DNA from: Chara braunii
Lineage: Eukaryota; Streptophyta; Charophyceae; Charales; Characeae
DNA: 29,125 bases
Direction of reading: 5' to 3'
NCBI GenBank assembly: GCA_003427395.1
Contig: BFEA01000112.1
Coordinates: 2,036,120-2,065,244 of the forward strand
Shown: piece by piece, positions 9,631 to 19,984 of the stretch
Numbering within the stretch: position 1 is the first letter of the stretch
Layout: every line of letters begins with the position of its first letter
Translations under genes and position numbers: made by a program
Notes under the pieces: generated by a model
Databases searched by the model: none
What the model saw: only the letters and a program-made list of their open reading frames with translations
What the model was told of the DNA's origin: nothing

Positions 9631-10405
9631 CATGCTTTTTGTAAGTCACGTCAGTGCAGCCTCATCCGAAGTTGACGGCGCACTCGCAGGTGAGAGCCGA
9701 GTCCTTGCCTGGGTGAGCAGCGTGGTTGGGGTATCGATGGCGAGGTGCAACCATGAGCGACCTGGGTGTGCGAGGCATCACATGCCAGCGGGACGGGCGA
9801 CCTCGACCCGTTCCTTTTTTTGTTTCCTCGCATTTGTTCTTATTTATATAATTTTATTATTTATTTATTCCTACTTTTATTTTTACGGTTGTCTTTGACC
9901 CGGTGGTCGGGTCCGAGAACGACGTTGGGCTCCGCAGCCAAACCCGTGCTGGCGAAATTCCCCTATCCGCCCGTCTTGAAACTCCGACCGGGGACTTCAA
10001 TGTGCATGCGAGCCGATGGGTAATTAGCCCACGAGGCAGAAAGAAACTTGGGTGGCGGGGGTCGCTGCGGGCGCACCGTCCGCCAGCCACAATATGCCAA
10101 GAGAGGTTCGAGTGTGAGTATGGCCTCCAGGGCCCGCAAGGTGGTAAACTATGCTTGGGCGGGGCCAGGGGGCACCAGTAAAAGGTTGCCGCAGTGCTGG
10201 TTGCACGGCCCAAGCTGTCCCAGTAGCAGGTTAGATTGAATCCGCCTCCACTCCGGTCTCCAAAGTTCTCAGTTGATTATTTGCTGCTATCACCAAGATT
10301 TGCACCGAGACCTGCGGGTTGGTGGAATAGGCCTGGGCAACAATGGTCAGGGGATACACCGCTATTAACCTCAGCCTGTTGCGAAAAGTGAGAGGGTTGG
10401 GTGTA
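9631..10405. other. GC-richer stretch without a recognised gene
   Basis: At 9640-9830 and 9890-10240 base composition shifts to GC-rich around an AT-rich island at 9836-9890. Frames are open on both strands (minus 9857-10213, 118 codons; plus 9563-9898, 111 codons), but each overlaps others equally long. None has a recognisable motif, and open frames are expected in GC-rich DNA. A decayed coding exon cannot be excluded. Confidence 0.4.
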
Positions 10406-10690
10406 AACAGGCATGTGGGACCAGCACCTAAGGACCTAGCTCAGACTGGTACAACCGCGGACTATGTGAAACAGGCCTGTGGGACCAGCACCTGAGGACC
10501 TAGCTCAGACTGGTACACCCGCGGACTGTGGAAAATAGGTATGTGGGAACAGCCGCCGGCGGACCTAACTCAGTTTGTATACCCGTGAACTGTTGAAAAC
10601 AGGCTTGTGAAACCAGCACCTGCAGGCATAGTTCAGATTGGTACAACCGGACTGTGGAAATACAGATTCAAGTTCGAATCCGAATATTAC
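10406..10690 (+). repeat. 64-bp tandem array of tRNA-like heads
   Basis: Four A-box-bearing units recur at near-constant spacing (CTAGCTCAGACTGGTACA at 10436, the same with one change at 10500, then diverged versions at 10564 and 10627). Each has the linker AACAGGCCTGTGGGACCAGC. Only the last unit is followed by a B box (AAGTTCGAATCCG). That last unit closely resembles the head of the SINE at 14430, so the array appears to be local amplification of the 5' part of a tRNA-derived SINE. A T-rich stretch follows. Confidence 0.75.
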
Positions 10691-11063
10691 TAGATGGACA
10701 GACTAAAAATCAGTTCGAATATTCTGTCCCACCTACATTTTATTTATTTATTTTACTTTTATTTTATTTTTAATTATTTTTATTGTTTTATTTTTCACTC
10801 TTTTGTAAATGTTTGTCATAATTTCCTACATCATGAATCCTACGCCTGGGTCTGGGCAGAATCATTTTTACTAAAAAAGGGCAACAGCCGACGTGAGGCG
10901 CAAAGTTATGTGTGGGAGAGTACATCTACTTAGCCTGGCGATAATGGGGTAGAATCATTTCTTTGTGTAGGTTGAGCGTTGCCGGGCTGTTGGGTGGACC
11001 GAGTAGTGCTAGTAAGAGAAGTGAGGTTGAAGGCGAGGGGGGAAAGTTAATGAAGAAGAAAAA
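10691..11063. other. T-rich tract and spacer, no gene
   Basis: A TTTATTT-rich stretch spans about 10738-10800, followed by ordinary spacer. The 79-codon frame across it is a composition artefact. Confidence 0.45.
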
Positions 11064-11125
11064 GAGGTGACGGGAAGACGAAGATGAAGAAAAGGAGGTG
11101 ACGGGAAGACGAAGATGAAGAAAAG
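11064..11125 (+). repeat. 31-bp purine-rich tandem duplication
   Basis: Two exact head-to-tail copies (11064-11094 and 11095-11125) begin GAGGTGACGGGAAGACGAAG within a longer purine-rich segment. A similar AAGACGAAAGCAAGAAAAGG stretch near 12152 suggests a common ancestor. Confidence 0.9.
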
Positions 11126-11147
11126 GAACGAGCATGGTGAGGAGGGA

Positions 11148-12420
11148 AGAGTTCATTCACGCCCGTTCCTCGATGGAAACGGGCGAGTGAAGATCTGTTT
11201 CCTATGTTTTTTACCATGGCGAATCTAATGGTGGACTCAAAAATAAAAGTTAGTGGCTAGGTTTGGTGTTGCAGAGAAAAAGTACTATGCGGGGAGATGG
11301 TGAAAATTGTTATGGCCGAAGCAATGATTTTGTTACTTACTCATTCCTTGACGGAAACGGGCGGCGGAGAAGACTAAGTTGGGGTTTCCAGGGAAGGCGA
11401 ATTCAAATATTTGGTTAGATTGAGCAAAGGTTAAGTAGAATACGAGATAGAAGGTAAAAGAGGTGCGTGGAGATGTCAAGGAAAAAAGACAAAGAAAAAG
11501 AGAGAAAACGTTGTTCGAGCTCATTTTTGAACGGAAACAGTCGAGGGTGGGTTCGATTTGGAGAGTTTTAGGGATGCTGAATCTGATGATGGGCTCAGAT
11601 TTTGAGATTGGTGGATAGGACCTTTGCAACAAGCAGCGTGAGCTGCGTGGAGAGCGAAATTTTAGGATCGTGCAGTATGGCAGTGTCTCTAGCCGTGTTG
11701 TGGCAGAAGATTCATTCCCATTTTTTTTTACAGTTGGCCAGATTAAGAATCCTGACTGCCACCCCCTCCTCGTGATATTCATGGTTGCTGATTGCTCCCA
11801 CTATAACAACCGTCGGGAGAACCTTGCCACGACGAAGTGTTCGGCATCTCGTCTGTCTTCACCCATCTCATACATCACTCGTCGTCATGCTGATCGCCAT
11901 TACTGGGACGCTCGTCCCCACGACCAACGAGGTTGTTCGGTAGTGGTGGTCGGTAGAAGCCATTACCATCCCTCTTGCATTCTCTTAGTGGTAAATCGTA
12001 GTTCAAGTTTACCCCATCTTGTCTCACCACCACCGCCGTGCCTTTCCTGTTGACATCCTGTATTGGGTCATACATGGCGGTTAGAGACATTTAGACGTAC
12101 TATTATCTGACCACCTTCACAGTCAAACACAGTCAAGCCAGGGGGAACATGAGGAAGACGAAAGCAAGAAAAGGGAGAACATGGCGAAGAAGAACGACAT
12201 GAGGAAAGGAATGTATCTGGCGCAGAGTTGGGCCAGGTACTTTTGAAGTGGAAGGTGGTAGGAAAACAGGCGGGGCGGAAGGAAGAATTCGTAGTTTACT
12301 CATTTTCATGTCGGAATTGGGCAGGAGAGAATGCTGGATTGAGGTTTTCAGGGTGGGCGGCCCCGAATCTTGCATTAATTTAGTGTGAAAGTTAGTAGAA
12401 ACTGAGTTAGTAGAAGAGAG
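11148..12420 (+). repeat. Old diverged tandem repeat region
   Basis: A motif of the form CTCATT..CTTGACGGAAACGGGCG recurs near 11150, 11337, 11520 and 12297, spaced about 185 bp for the first three. Each is followed by GGGTTTTCAGGG-like or GAATCT-like words. The units are too diverged for firm borders. Minus-strand frames here (best 11333-11782, 149 codons) span several repeat units and I do not regard them as genes. Confidence 0.45.
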
Positions 12421-13352
12421 GGTGCACGAGGAGATGGCGGAGACGAGTAGCGGGAGAGGTGAAGAATATGTGACTCATGTGCTTCTGAGTGAAAGGGAGA
12501 GGGAGAGGAGTTGAACCCGGGGTTTTAGCCTCGAACGAATCGATTGGTGAGGATAGATTGGATGGTAGATCAATAGTTTTGGCGCTACATAACTTATAGG
12601 TTGCGCCCGGGAGGACTGTTAAGAGTGCAGCATATGTTTCCACAATCAGGGGGGAGATTTATTCGGATATTGCTCAGCCTATCGAGGGAAAAGGCGCCAG
12701 GCCAGCCGCGATTGGAGACTTACCTACTGGTCAGGGCGTTGTTCATCATGTCGATGGAAGAAGCCACTCCCTAGCTCTTTGCGCAGCACATGGTTGTGGG
12801 GTCGTTTCTATCTGGCTGGTTATCATGTGTCGTCACTACTCGTTGATGGTCATTCCCCGCTGCTCGTTGTTGCGATTCGGATTTGGCTGATGCCCGTGTT
12901 GCTTGTTGTGATCGTCCCCATTCAGCCGCTACTCCTGAGTAACTACGAACGATCCTAACCGTGAAGATGGTCAAGTACGTTCATACATTGAGGTTTCGGT
13001 TGTCATAGAGAGAAAGCAGGTTGTCCGCAGCCAATCGAGCGGGAGAAGGCTGTCTGCAACAAATTGAGTGGGACCAGGTTGGTTGCAGCTATTTGCAGCC
13101 AATCGAGTGAATGGATGCGGCAGACTGAGTCAGATTACCGGGTATGGTTGTACCGTACCGTTGGAACTGACCTTTGAAGGGGGAGTTCACCTGCAGTCCT
13201 AGGAGCCCGACTGCTCTTTGTGAGGATTATGATCTTCAACATGTTCATGAACCTGCCCGTTCAAATAACCAAGAGTGGTCATGCAATAGGATCAGTAATA
13301 AAGGAATCTCAACGGATTTCTGAGTTTTACTCATGGAATGCGTTGTCGGCCT
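12421..13352. other. Non-coding repeat mosaic
   Basis: Contains GCAGCCAATCGAG-type words at 13027, 13056 (diverged) and 13095. The last continues as GTGAATGGATGCGGC, matching GTGAGCGGATGTGGC near 22648. GAGACTTACCT occurs at 12712-12722, a word also present at 16062, 17204 (as GAGACTTACCG) and, with changes, 22728. This links the segment to the same repeat family as the 22-23 kb interval. No gene is recognised. Confidence 0.4.
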
Positions 13353-13375
13353 GAATACCCTTACAAGGGTATTTG
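13353..13375. repeat. Inverted repeat, copy 2
   Basis: AATACCCTT-AC-AAGGGTATT is the same inverted repeat as at 9605-9630, with the outer stem partly lost. TTTTTTGCA follows soon after. Confidence 0.75.
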
Positions 13376-14387
13376 TGCACATTTTTTGCATCTCGCAGAA
13401 GATGAATCTTTGACGATATTCAAGAAAGAGTCTCATTTTTGCATAGTCATAACCGACTCTCAAAAGTTGGGAATGACAAGCGCGCCTATGATTAGATTAG
13501 AGAGTGTGTGGGCGTGCACTTCGAGGGCACGTATTGACTTAGTTAGGTGAAGGACCAGTATAAGTGACGAGCCCGCTCAGATAGCGTGAGCTATGGAGAA
13601 GTTAGAATCTTGGGTAAAATTGCACGAATCTCAACCTCGCGCACACTAACGGAGTCAATGTCAAACGGCAAGGCTACCTATTGAAACCATAATCCGAGAT
13701 GATTCTTTTGTTTGACTCACCGAGAGGGGGCGTTTGGATCTGCGTTGCGTGCAGTATGTAAGTATTTAAGATAGTCATGTTTTTATCAATGATAAAAACC
13801 ACCTACAACTTTAGTTAGGTTGGAGTAAACAAGGCACGACTTTGTAAAAGTCACAGTTCCCCGACATGGTAGTAGTAAAAAGTTGGTTTCTTAGAGGAAA
13901 TAGCGGATGGGACGAGCCAAACTCCACGACGGCAAGGCAGTTTGGTAATGTGCGCGGTTGCGGTGAGCAAGGCAGACCACGTGGGGCAGTGGGTGCAGTG
14001 TGTAGCAACCGTAGGAGTAACCGGTAAGCCAAGGTGCAACCTTTGGTATAGGTTGATAGGTCTAGGCCCCGGCCAGATACGCTTTATAAGGATGTTCCGG
14101 CCAGCTACAACCAGCCATGGGCATGGCGCAATAGATTACGTTACTTGACTTTCAAGCAGCAGACATAGGAATCGAGGCCGCCATGCGACAATGGAGTTGC
14201 AGAACGAGGCAGGTGGAAGCCGAGGGGTTGAGGGTTTTAAAGGCTATCCCCTTTGGCTTTTGCCGTCGAGCCCGATTGCCGGTCCGACTAGAAAGACCGA
14301 GGGAGTACCGGTGGGTCCCTCTTCCCTTTCGTCAATCAATTTTATTTCTTTGTTTTTATTTTTCTCTAAATTTTGCATGGTTTTAAG
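13376..14387. other. No gene recognised
   Basis: Unique-looking spacer without a repeated partner in the window. Several frames of 60-95 codons overlap on both strands and none has a recognisable motif. Confidence 0.4.
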
Positions 14388-14418
14388 GCCCAGTACCAGT
14401 TTCGGTACTGGTACCGAG
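14388..14418. repeat. Overlapping palindromes
   Basis: CCAGTACC (14390-14397) pairs with GGTACTGG (14404-14411). The overlapping CGGTAC-TG-GTACCG (14403-14416) is also a perfect inverted repeat. The two folds are mutually exclusive. They lie just upstream of a SINE-like copy. Confidence 0.7.
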
Positions 14419-14429
14419 AATGGCGAAGG

Positions 14430-14585
14430 TACCCAAGAGCTTGGCTCAGTTGGTATACACCTGAACTGTTGAAATACAGACCCGAGTTCGAACCAGGTGA
14501 AGGAACTTAATGAGTGAAAACCAAGTATGCTGAAATACCCAGGGCAGGACAACTCAACGATGGTATCTCACAACCGTTATTTGGC
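14430..14585 (+). mobile_element. tRNA-derived SINE-like element, family 2
   Basis: An A box (TTGGCTCAGTTGGTATACAC, 14441-14460) and a B box (GAGTTCGAACC, 14484-14494) are followed by a body starting GGAACTTAATGAGTGAAAAC and including GGTATCTCACAACCGT. The body recurs at 27481-27555. The head matches the last unit of the 10406-10690 array. Confidence 0.7.
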
Positions 14586-15604
14586 CATGGTCCTTTGGGA
14601 CATCTGACTCGGATGAAATTGGGGAGAGACAAAGGAGATTGGTGTGGCCCTGCATTTCGTTAAGACCCACGGCCGATCAAGGAATAGGCGAAAGTGCTCT
14701 TCGCCTCTACTTAAGACGGCCTGGTCAAACCATCCGGGCTTTTTCATTCCACTTCTGAATACAAACAAGTAGTTGGGCATAGTGACCGTGCAGGAGGAAG
14801 GGACGAGCGCTAATTCAGCGCTATTCGAAGTTGACGAAGGGGAGGTTAGAAGAACGCGCAAGGAGGGAGTATTGGGGTGCCTATCTTGGGTATGTTGTCT
14901 GCCATGCAATCTGGTATGAGAATAGTATAAGCATGTCCGTCGGAGTGTGAAGGGTGATGGGTGTTGTCGAACGTGGCACCAGGCAAGTGCGGGGTACGCT
15001 GGCTATATGCCTACCCAAGCCGGCGACGGATTGATTATCATTCTGCACGATCAAACAGGGGCGAGCTCACCTTTTTGTTACCACGGAGAACGTCTTCTCG
15101 CTGCACACTGTGATCGCTACCTTCATGCTTGATTGTTCGACATGTCACCATCCTCTCATGATGGTCGTAGTTGCGACCCATGTTAAGGTGTTCTCCTTCG
15201 GTAATCGCCATCTTCGCTGTCAAGGGTGTTGACCTTCATTCTTCGTGGGGGTCTGTTCTTCATTTAAACTATTATATCGACGAGATCGTGGTGAAAACAA
15301 TTTGCACGACAACGGAGTAGGTGCGCGTGTGTGTGCGCAAGAGAGAGAATAGTCGTCTGACGTACGTACCTTCCTATATCCTAGCGGAGATTCAACTTAG
15401 TTGAGCAGTTGGTAGTGTCAGACTCTCATGCACTGTCGTCATTGAGGTTACTACCACAATCCCGACAAGCGAAGTCATCACGGTCGCTATCTAGGAGGCC
15501 GCGATCTCAATTCCTGTGAAGTTTGGCTTCGAGGTCGCCTTCGAGAATATCAGCAGGATGTGGTCGTAGCGACCATGATACTCTAGTAGCTCGTGGTGTT
15601 TGTT
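14586..15604. other. No gene recognised
   Basis: Mixed-composition spacer. The best frame is minus 14577-14909 (110 codons), with no domain recognised and overlapping plus-strand frames nearby. Confidence 0.4.
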
Positions 15605-15706
15605 ACAGCTACCTTCATCACTGACATATGCTAGTCCTCTTGAAGCCAAGGTGAACCTGGCCGAGATTGTTGACAAGGTGCGATGGAGGGACTCGGAAAG
15701 AGAGAA

Positions 15707-15793
15707 AAGTAGAGATACGGGAGAGAGAAAGGGGGAGGAGTACTTGTCGAAGGACCTCAAGAAGTACAACTACCTTCGTCACTGACATATGTT
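15707..15793 (+). repeat. 87-bp duplication, left copy
   Basis: Identical to 15832-15918. It runs up to the adapter junction and resumes on its far side, as expected when an assembler walks once around a circularised fragment. Confidence 0.9.
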
Positions 15794-15831
15794 CTGTCTC
15801 TTATACACATCTAGATGTGTATAAGAGACAG
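15794..15831. other. Tn5 mosaic-end junction (mate-pair adapter artefact)
   Basis: The 19-base Tn5 mosaic end CTGTCTCTTATACACATCT is immediately followed by its exact reverse complement, giving a perfect 38-bp palindrome. From established knowledge this is the Nextera mate-pair junction adapter. It is not a natural transposon end, because nothing lies between the two ends and the same 38 bases occur at 26531. The join across this point should not be trusted. Confidence 0.98.
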
Positions 15832-15918
15832 AAGTAGAGATACGGGAGAGAGAAAGGGGGAGGAGTACTTGTCGAAGGACCTCAAGAAGTACAACTACCT
15901 TCGTCACTGACATATGTT
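15832..15918 (+). repeat. 87-bp duplication, right copy
   Basis: Identical to 15707-15793. Removing the adapter and one copy restores a continuous sequence from unit 1 into unit 2 of the natural tandem repeat. Confidence 0.9.
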
Positions 15919-16050
15919 AGTCCTCTTGAAGCCAAGGTGAACCTGGCCGAGATTGCTGACCAGGTGCGATGGAGGGAAAGAGAGAGAAATAGAGATACGG
16001 GAGAGAGAAAAGGGAAGGAGTACTGTCGAAGGAACGAAAGAAGGAGTACG

Positions 16051-17335
16051 TGAAGGAAGGAGACTTACCTATTCACCGGTGCGTTACGCACCCTATCGAC
16101 TGGAGTAATTGCCCTCTATCTCTTTAGGCGCGCGTAGCAAGAGCAATAGTGTATAGTTTCATATGTCAGCGGAAGGGTCATTCACTCTGCTCATTCTATT
16201 GGTACGAGCGACGTGAGGTGGGCCGCGGAGTGGAGGTTTGCTGGATGGCTTGGAGACAAGCGTGGCGGAAACTGACATGCATTGTGCTACGTTGTGGCGG
16301 GATATTCATTCCGATTTTGCTCATCCTATCAATGGAAGCAGCGTGAGGCCAACCACGGAGATGTGGAGACTCACCTGATCGTGCGGTGGTTGCTCATAGT
16401 GTTGCTGGTGGTATTCCCCTACAACGACATTGTCTTCGTCAACGGGATTAGGGTCGTGTTGGGTTATCGTCGTTTATGCCTGGGGTCCGTTGCTTGCTGT
16501 TGCACGGGGTCCGCTGCTTGCTGGTGGGAGCCCGCTAATGCACGTGTTCTTAGTTGCGGCCCCGACGTTACCCGCGCTGCTGCTCTCCATCGGGATCGGA
16601 CTGTTGGTCGTGCCTATAGTCACGGTTGGGCGATGTCCTCGATTCGATCGAGGCAAACGCAGTCGATGTGGTGATGATGGTACTGCTCCACTTCGTCACG
16701 AAGGGTGCTCCCTTCATGCGATGCACCTGGTCATATTCTAAGCAGAAGATTCATTCTCAAAATTGCATATTTGATGTGTAGTGGAGCGTGGCCATAGTCC
16801 TGTGCCTCGTCATCATGGTCATCTCGATTATCTCTATCATACTGCCCGTCGAGGTTTACGCCGAGCCTATCTCGCCATCTTGGGTGTTGCGAGTGTAAAG
16901 GTCGTTGCTGCTCGGCCCGTTCATGGACACTTACCCCATTCGCATTGTTTTTCATGATCCCGTTTGTGGTATTCCTTCAATGTTCATGGTCTACATTCCG
17001 AGGACTTGAGGTGTCCAGAATGCAGATGCACCTGGTCAGATTGACGACTAGGTTTATTCACACGTAAGCAAGCGGAAGTCTTAGAGAGAGGGCAAAAATA
17101 GGGACAGATCTGGTTGAGAAGTAGGACAGATGCGTTGGGAAAATAGGTGATTACTCGTGGGTGTAAGAAAAAAAGGGGGGGTGAATAGAGTAAGCGGAAG
17201 AGACTTACCGGCCAAGTTGCGACTGTGCTCGCGAAGCTGCAAAGTCCGATGTTAGTTTACACCATACCAGCAAATTGCATACAGCAAGGGAATGATGGAC
17301 GAAGGATTGTTCCCTAATCCTATGGATTGTGGTGC
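16051..17335. other. Non-coding, repeat-related stretch
   Basis: GAGACTTACC occurs at 16062-16071 and 17204-17213 downstream of purine-rich sequence. On the minus strand the word reads GGTAAGTCTC. The plus frames 16282-16674 (130 codons) and 16430-16741 (103 codons) overlap each other in different frames, and neither has a recognisable domain. Minus 16731-16955 is hydrophilic and rich in Asp, Arg and His. It could be a decayed fragment, but I cannot name it. Confidence 0.35.
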
Positions 17336-17437
17336 ATAGTCGTTCTTAGTTGGTGGAGTGATTTAGAATGATTAAATTCCGGTAAAATAGTCGTTCTTAG
17401 TTGGTGGAGTGATTTAGACTGATTAAATTTCGGTAAA
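17336..17437 (+). repeat. 51-bp tandem duplication
   Basis: 17336-17386 and 17387-17437 start ATAGTCGTTCTTAGTTGGTG and differ at only two or three bases. Confidence 0.9.
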
Positions 17438-18076
17438 AACAACAAAGTTCCTCGTTGCTGATATCCGAGTTCGATGTTGCTGTATGACTTGGGCCGTTGC
17501 CGAGACAACTCATCACTATGCTGCACGTCAAGTTCGTATTTTTCGTACCATTCATCGTAGTGGCCAGTTGACTAGCGGAGTTGGGGATAGGCGTGAGTGG
17601 GGGTTGGCCTGCTCGTAAAACACAAGAGTAGGAGTTGCGTGAGGGAAAGAACTTAAGCACGTATCTGGTAAGGTTGCTGATTGTTGCACTTATTGAGGTT
17701 TATGAGTCTCGTTCGTTGTGACTTCGAAGCTACACTTATTTGGGTTCCTACCTTCTGTTTGGGATCTTCAGACTGTAACAATCTAGTCTTGGCAACGTAT
17801 CATGATCCTTTATGTTTGAAGCATGGGCCCTTGACATGCTGAACTATTGTGCCATTGCAGTGTACACTACTGTGCATATTACGGAGTTGTTGCACTGAGA
17901 TCTTCGTTGTCGGCAGACGTTGTACGTTCACTATGCACGTTGTGTCACAACTGGGTACTTACAAAGCGCTTGTTGGGCACAATTGTCGTGCACAGGATTT
18001 TAGTTGAGTCTGTTGTCTTTTATTTGTACTTCGGATAGAGCACGGGTGTGTGCTCTATTTGAACGCGGTCTTCCCA
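17438..18076. other. No gene recognised; upstream of LTR-like copy A
   Basis: GTTGTTG-like and GTTGCGAC-like words resemble the 22.0-23.0 kb interval, but collinear homology is not clear enough to extend copy A leftward with confidence. Confidence 0.35.
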
Positions 18077-18729
18077 GGCTGTATAAGTAGCAAATCTGTG
18101 AAGGGAAACGACGTTGCGACTTGGTGGAGTAGTCGGGCTCTGCAAGGGGGACGCTTGCTGCAGTCAGGGAGTTGTTAATCAGTGTTTTGGTCGTGGTTGG
18201 TCGCCGTCTTCACGTTGTTGAGGTTCGGTCGTCTTACTGCGAGTTTTGGTCATCATGGCGAGGCCCTCAGGAGATTGAAGATTGCAAGCCCTCTCACGCT
18301 AGTCTGAGAACACCCCTCTTGTATCTGAGAGACTTAATGACCCCTCCTTCTATCCTTCTTACTCTAAGTCTAGTCTAAAGTTACGAGAGGAAGGCGACAG
18401 GCGGGATTGCAACCCGTAGGACCGCAACAAGACCTTGTGGGAGGTCAGCCCACTGATTGCGGGAGCTCTGCCGGAACCCAGGCGGGGTTCTGGAGGCAGG
18501 GAACACTCAGGTATAACGATCGATTTACACGTGTGATCCCATCCCCTAAACTATATTACCCTTTGTTATTGAGTGTCTGCAAGTATGACTGAGAAAACTA
18601 TTACTTTCTATTGCTTTCATTCCAGGACATGATCTGAAAAGGGGTTAAATTAACAAGTGTTTATGATAATTCAGATTACTTGTATGAATTCAGATAGAAT
18701 GAAAAATGTGACTTTATTTGTTGTTGTGT

Positions 18730-19560
18730 TGCGGAGGTTGGGCGAACATATAAGTAGCGGGTTGTTCGGTCATACGCACCAGTGCTTGTTTAGGTAGGGC
18801 TAGACTACTCATAAGTTGAGTAGCCTAGTTCTACGCTATATATCATCATGTGGGTTGGCTAGGCACATCATAAGTTGGTGTGTCCTAGTCATATGTCTTT
18901 TGTCGTTTTTTCAGGCAAAGGTTTGACTCCTCATAAGTTGAGGTGGCTTAGTTATTTTGTAGATGCCAAATGTCAGGGCTGACCGGCCTCACCATAAGTT
19001 GATGCGGTCTGGTCATACGCCTTAAGTCAATTGTTCAGGCAGAGGCTAATCACATCATAAGGCGGTGTGGTGAGTTTTATAACTTATGTTTATTCGTTGA
19101 ACATGGTTGTATTGCGAAGGTTAGGCGAACGCATAAGTTGCGGGTTGTTCGGTCATTCACGCATGTGGTTTTGTCTAGGCTGGGTTGGACTACTCATAAG
19201 TTGGGTAGTCTGGTTCTACGCCATATTTCGTTGTTTGGCTGGCACGGCACTTCATAAGTTGGTGTGTCTTGGTCATATGCCTTTTGTCGTTGTTCAGGCT
19301 AAGGCTGGTCCCTCATAAGTTGAGGAAGTTCAACTTTTTCTGTATGCCAAACGTTCACGCTGACCAGCCTCATCATACGTTGTTGTGACTCGTTCGTACG
19401 CCTTATGTTGATTGTCTAGGCAAAAACTGGTCACACCATAAGTTGTTGTGGTTTGGTCTTATGCCTTACATATACTTGTTTTACCAGGTTAGGGCACCAT
19501 AAGTTGGTGTGGCCTAGTCATATAAACTAGCAGGTCTACCACATCCATAAGTTGGGTTGG
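18730..19560 (+). repeat. Array of about 61-bp hairpin units with CATAAGTTG core
   Basis: Cores start at 18810, 18869, 18932, 18993, 19056 (degenerate), 19132, 19195, 19253, 19314, 19374 (one change), 19437, 19498 and 19546, with a divergent first unit near 18748. Spacing is mostly 58-63. Each core closes as CA-TAAGT-TG. Flanks differ but pair, for example CTACT/AGTAG, CACAT/GTGTG, CCT/AGG, CGC/GCG-like and CAC/GTG. Outer arms extend pairing in several units (CTAG/CTAG at 18800 and 18825; CTAGG/CCTAG at 18859 and 18884). A 383-bp higher-order period starts at GTTGTGTTGCGGAGGTT (18724) and GTTGTATTGCGAAGGTT (19107). Confidence 0.85.
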
Positions 19561-19984
19561 ATGATCTTATGTATTATGTAAGGAAGGGTAAAAGGGAATA
19601 ACAAGGGATTTTGAATGAACTATGTGATCTAGGAAGGAACCTGAGGGTTGGCGAGAGATGTTGTTGCGCTCACATGTGTATGTTCTTAATGTTTATCTCT
19701 ATGGTATTCTTTTTGATAGCTTAGTTGCTTTGCTTTAGATGCTCGATGAAGGTAGGAGCTATAGCTAGGTGAGATGGATGATGGGAGGGAAGTTTGAGAT
19801 ATGACAGGACTGATCTTACTAGAAGTTAGGGTTAGAGATAACTCACGATATCACCTTCAAAGGAGGATCGTGTAAGCTCAGACTATCTCGAGTTCTAATT
19901 ATAAAGTGAGTGTCAGAAGTTAGTCTCAAGTATAGTTGTACTTTGTCTTTGCATATTCAGCTTTGTATAAACCTTGACAGTCTC

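Larger units (their letters stand above)
15605..16050 (+). repeat. About 160-bp tandem repeat disrupted by an adapter
   Basis: Unit 1 (15605-15765) and unit 2 (from 15891 to about 16050) share ACCTTC.TCACTGACATATG, TAGTCCTCTTGAAGCCAAGG, the purine-rich GAGATACGGGAGAGAGAAA and GGAGTAC. Between them lie the artefactual junction and an 87-bp duplication. The natural repeat is real but its copy number is uncertain here. Confidence 0.75.

Noticed and set aside
9857-10213. 118-codon minus frame in the GC-rich 10-kb stretch
   Set aside because: Equally long frames overlap it on the other strand, as expected in GC-rich sequence, and no motif is seen.
15794-15831. A natural inverted-repeat transposon end or a Tn5-type insertion
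   Set aside because: The two mosaic ends abut with no transposon between them, match the library adapter exactly, and occur twice at unrelated loci.
18730-19560. CRISPR array for the 61-bp repeated units
   Set aside because: The repeated core is only nine bases, the unique parts are related to each other and complementary around the core, and the context is eukaryotic.
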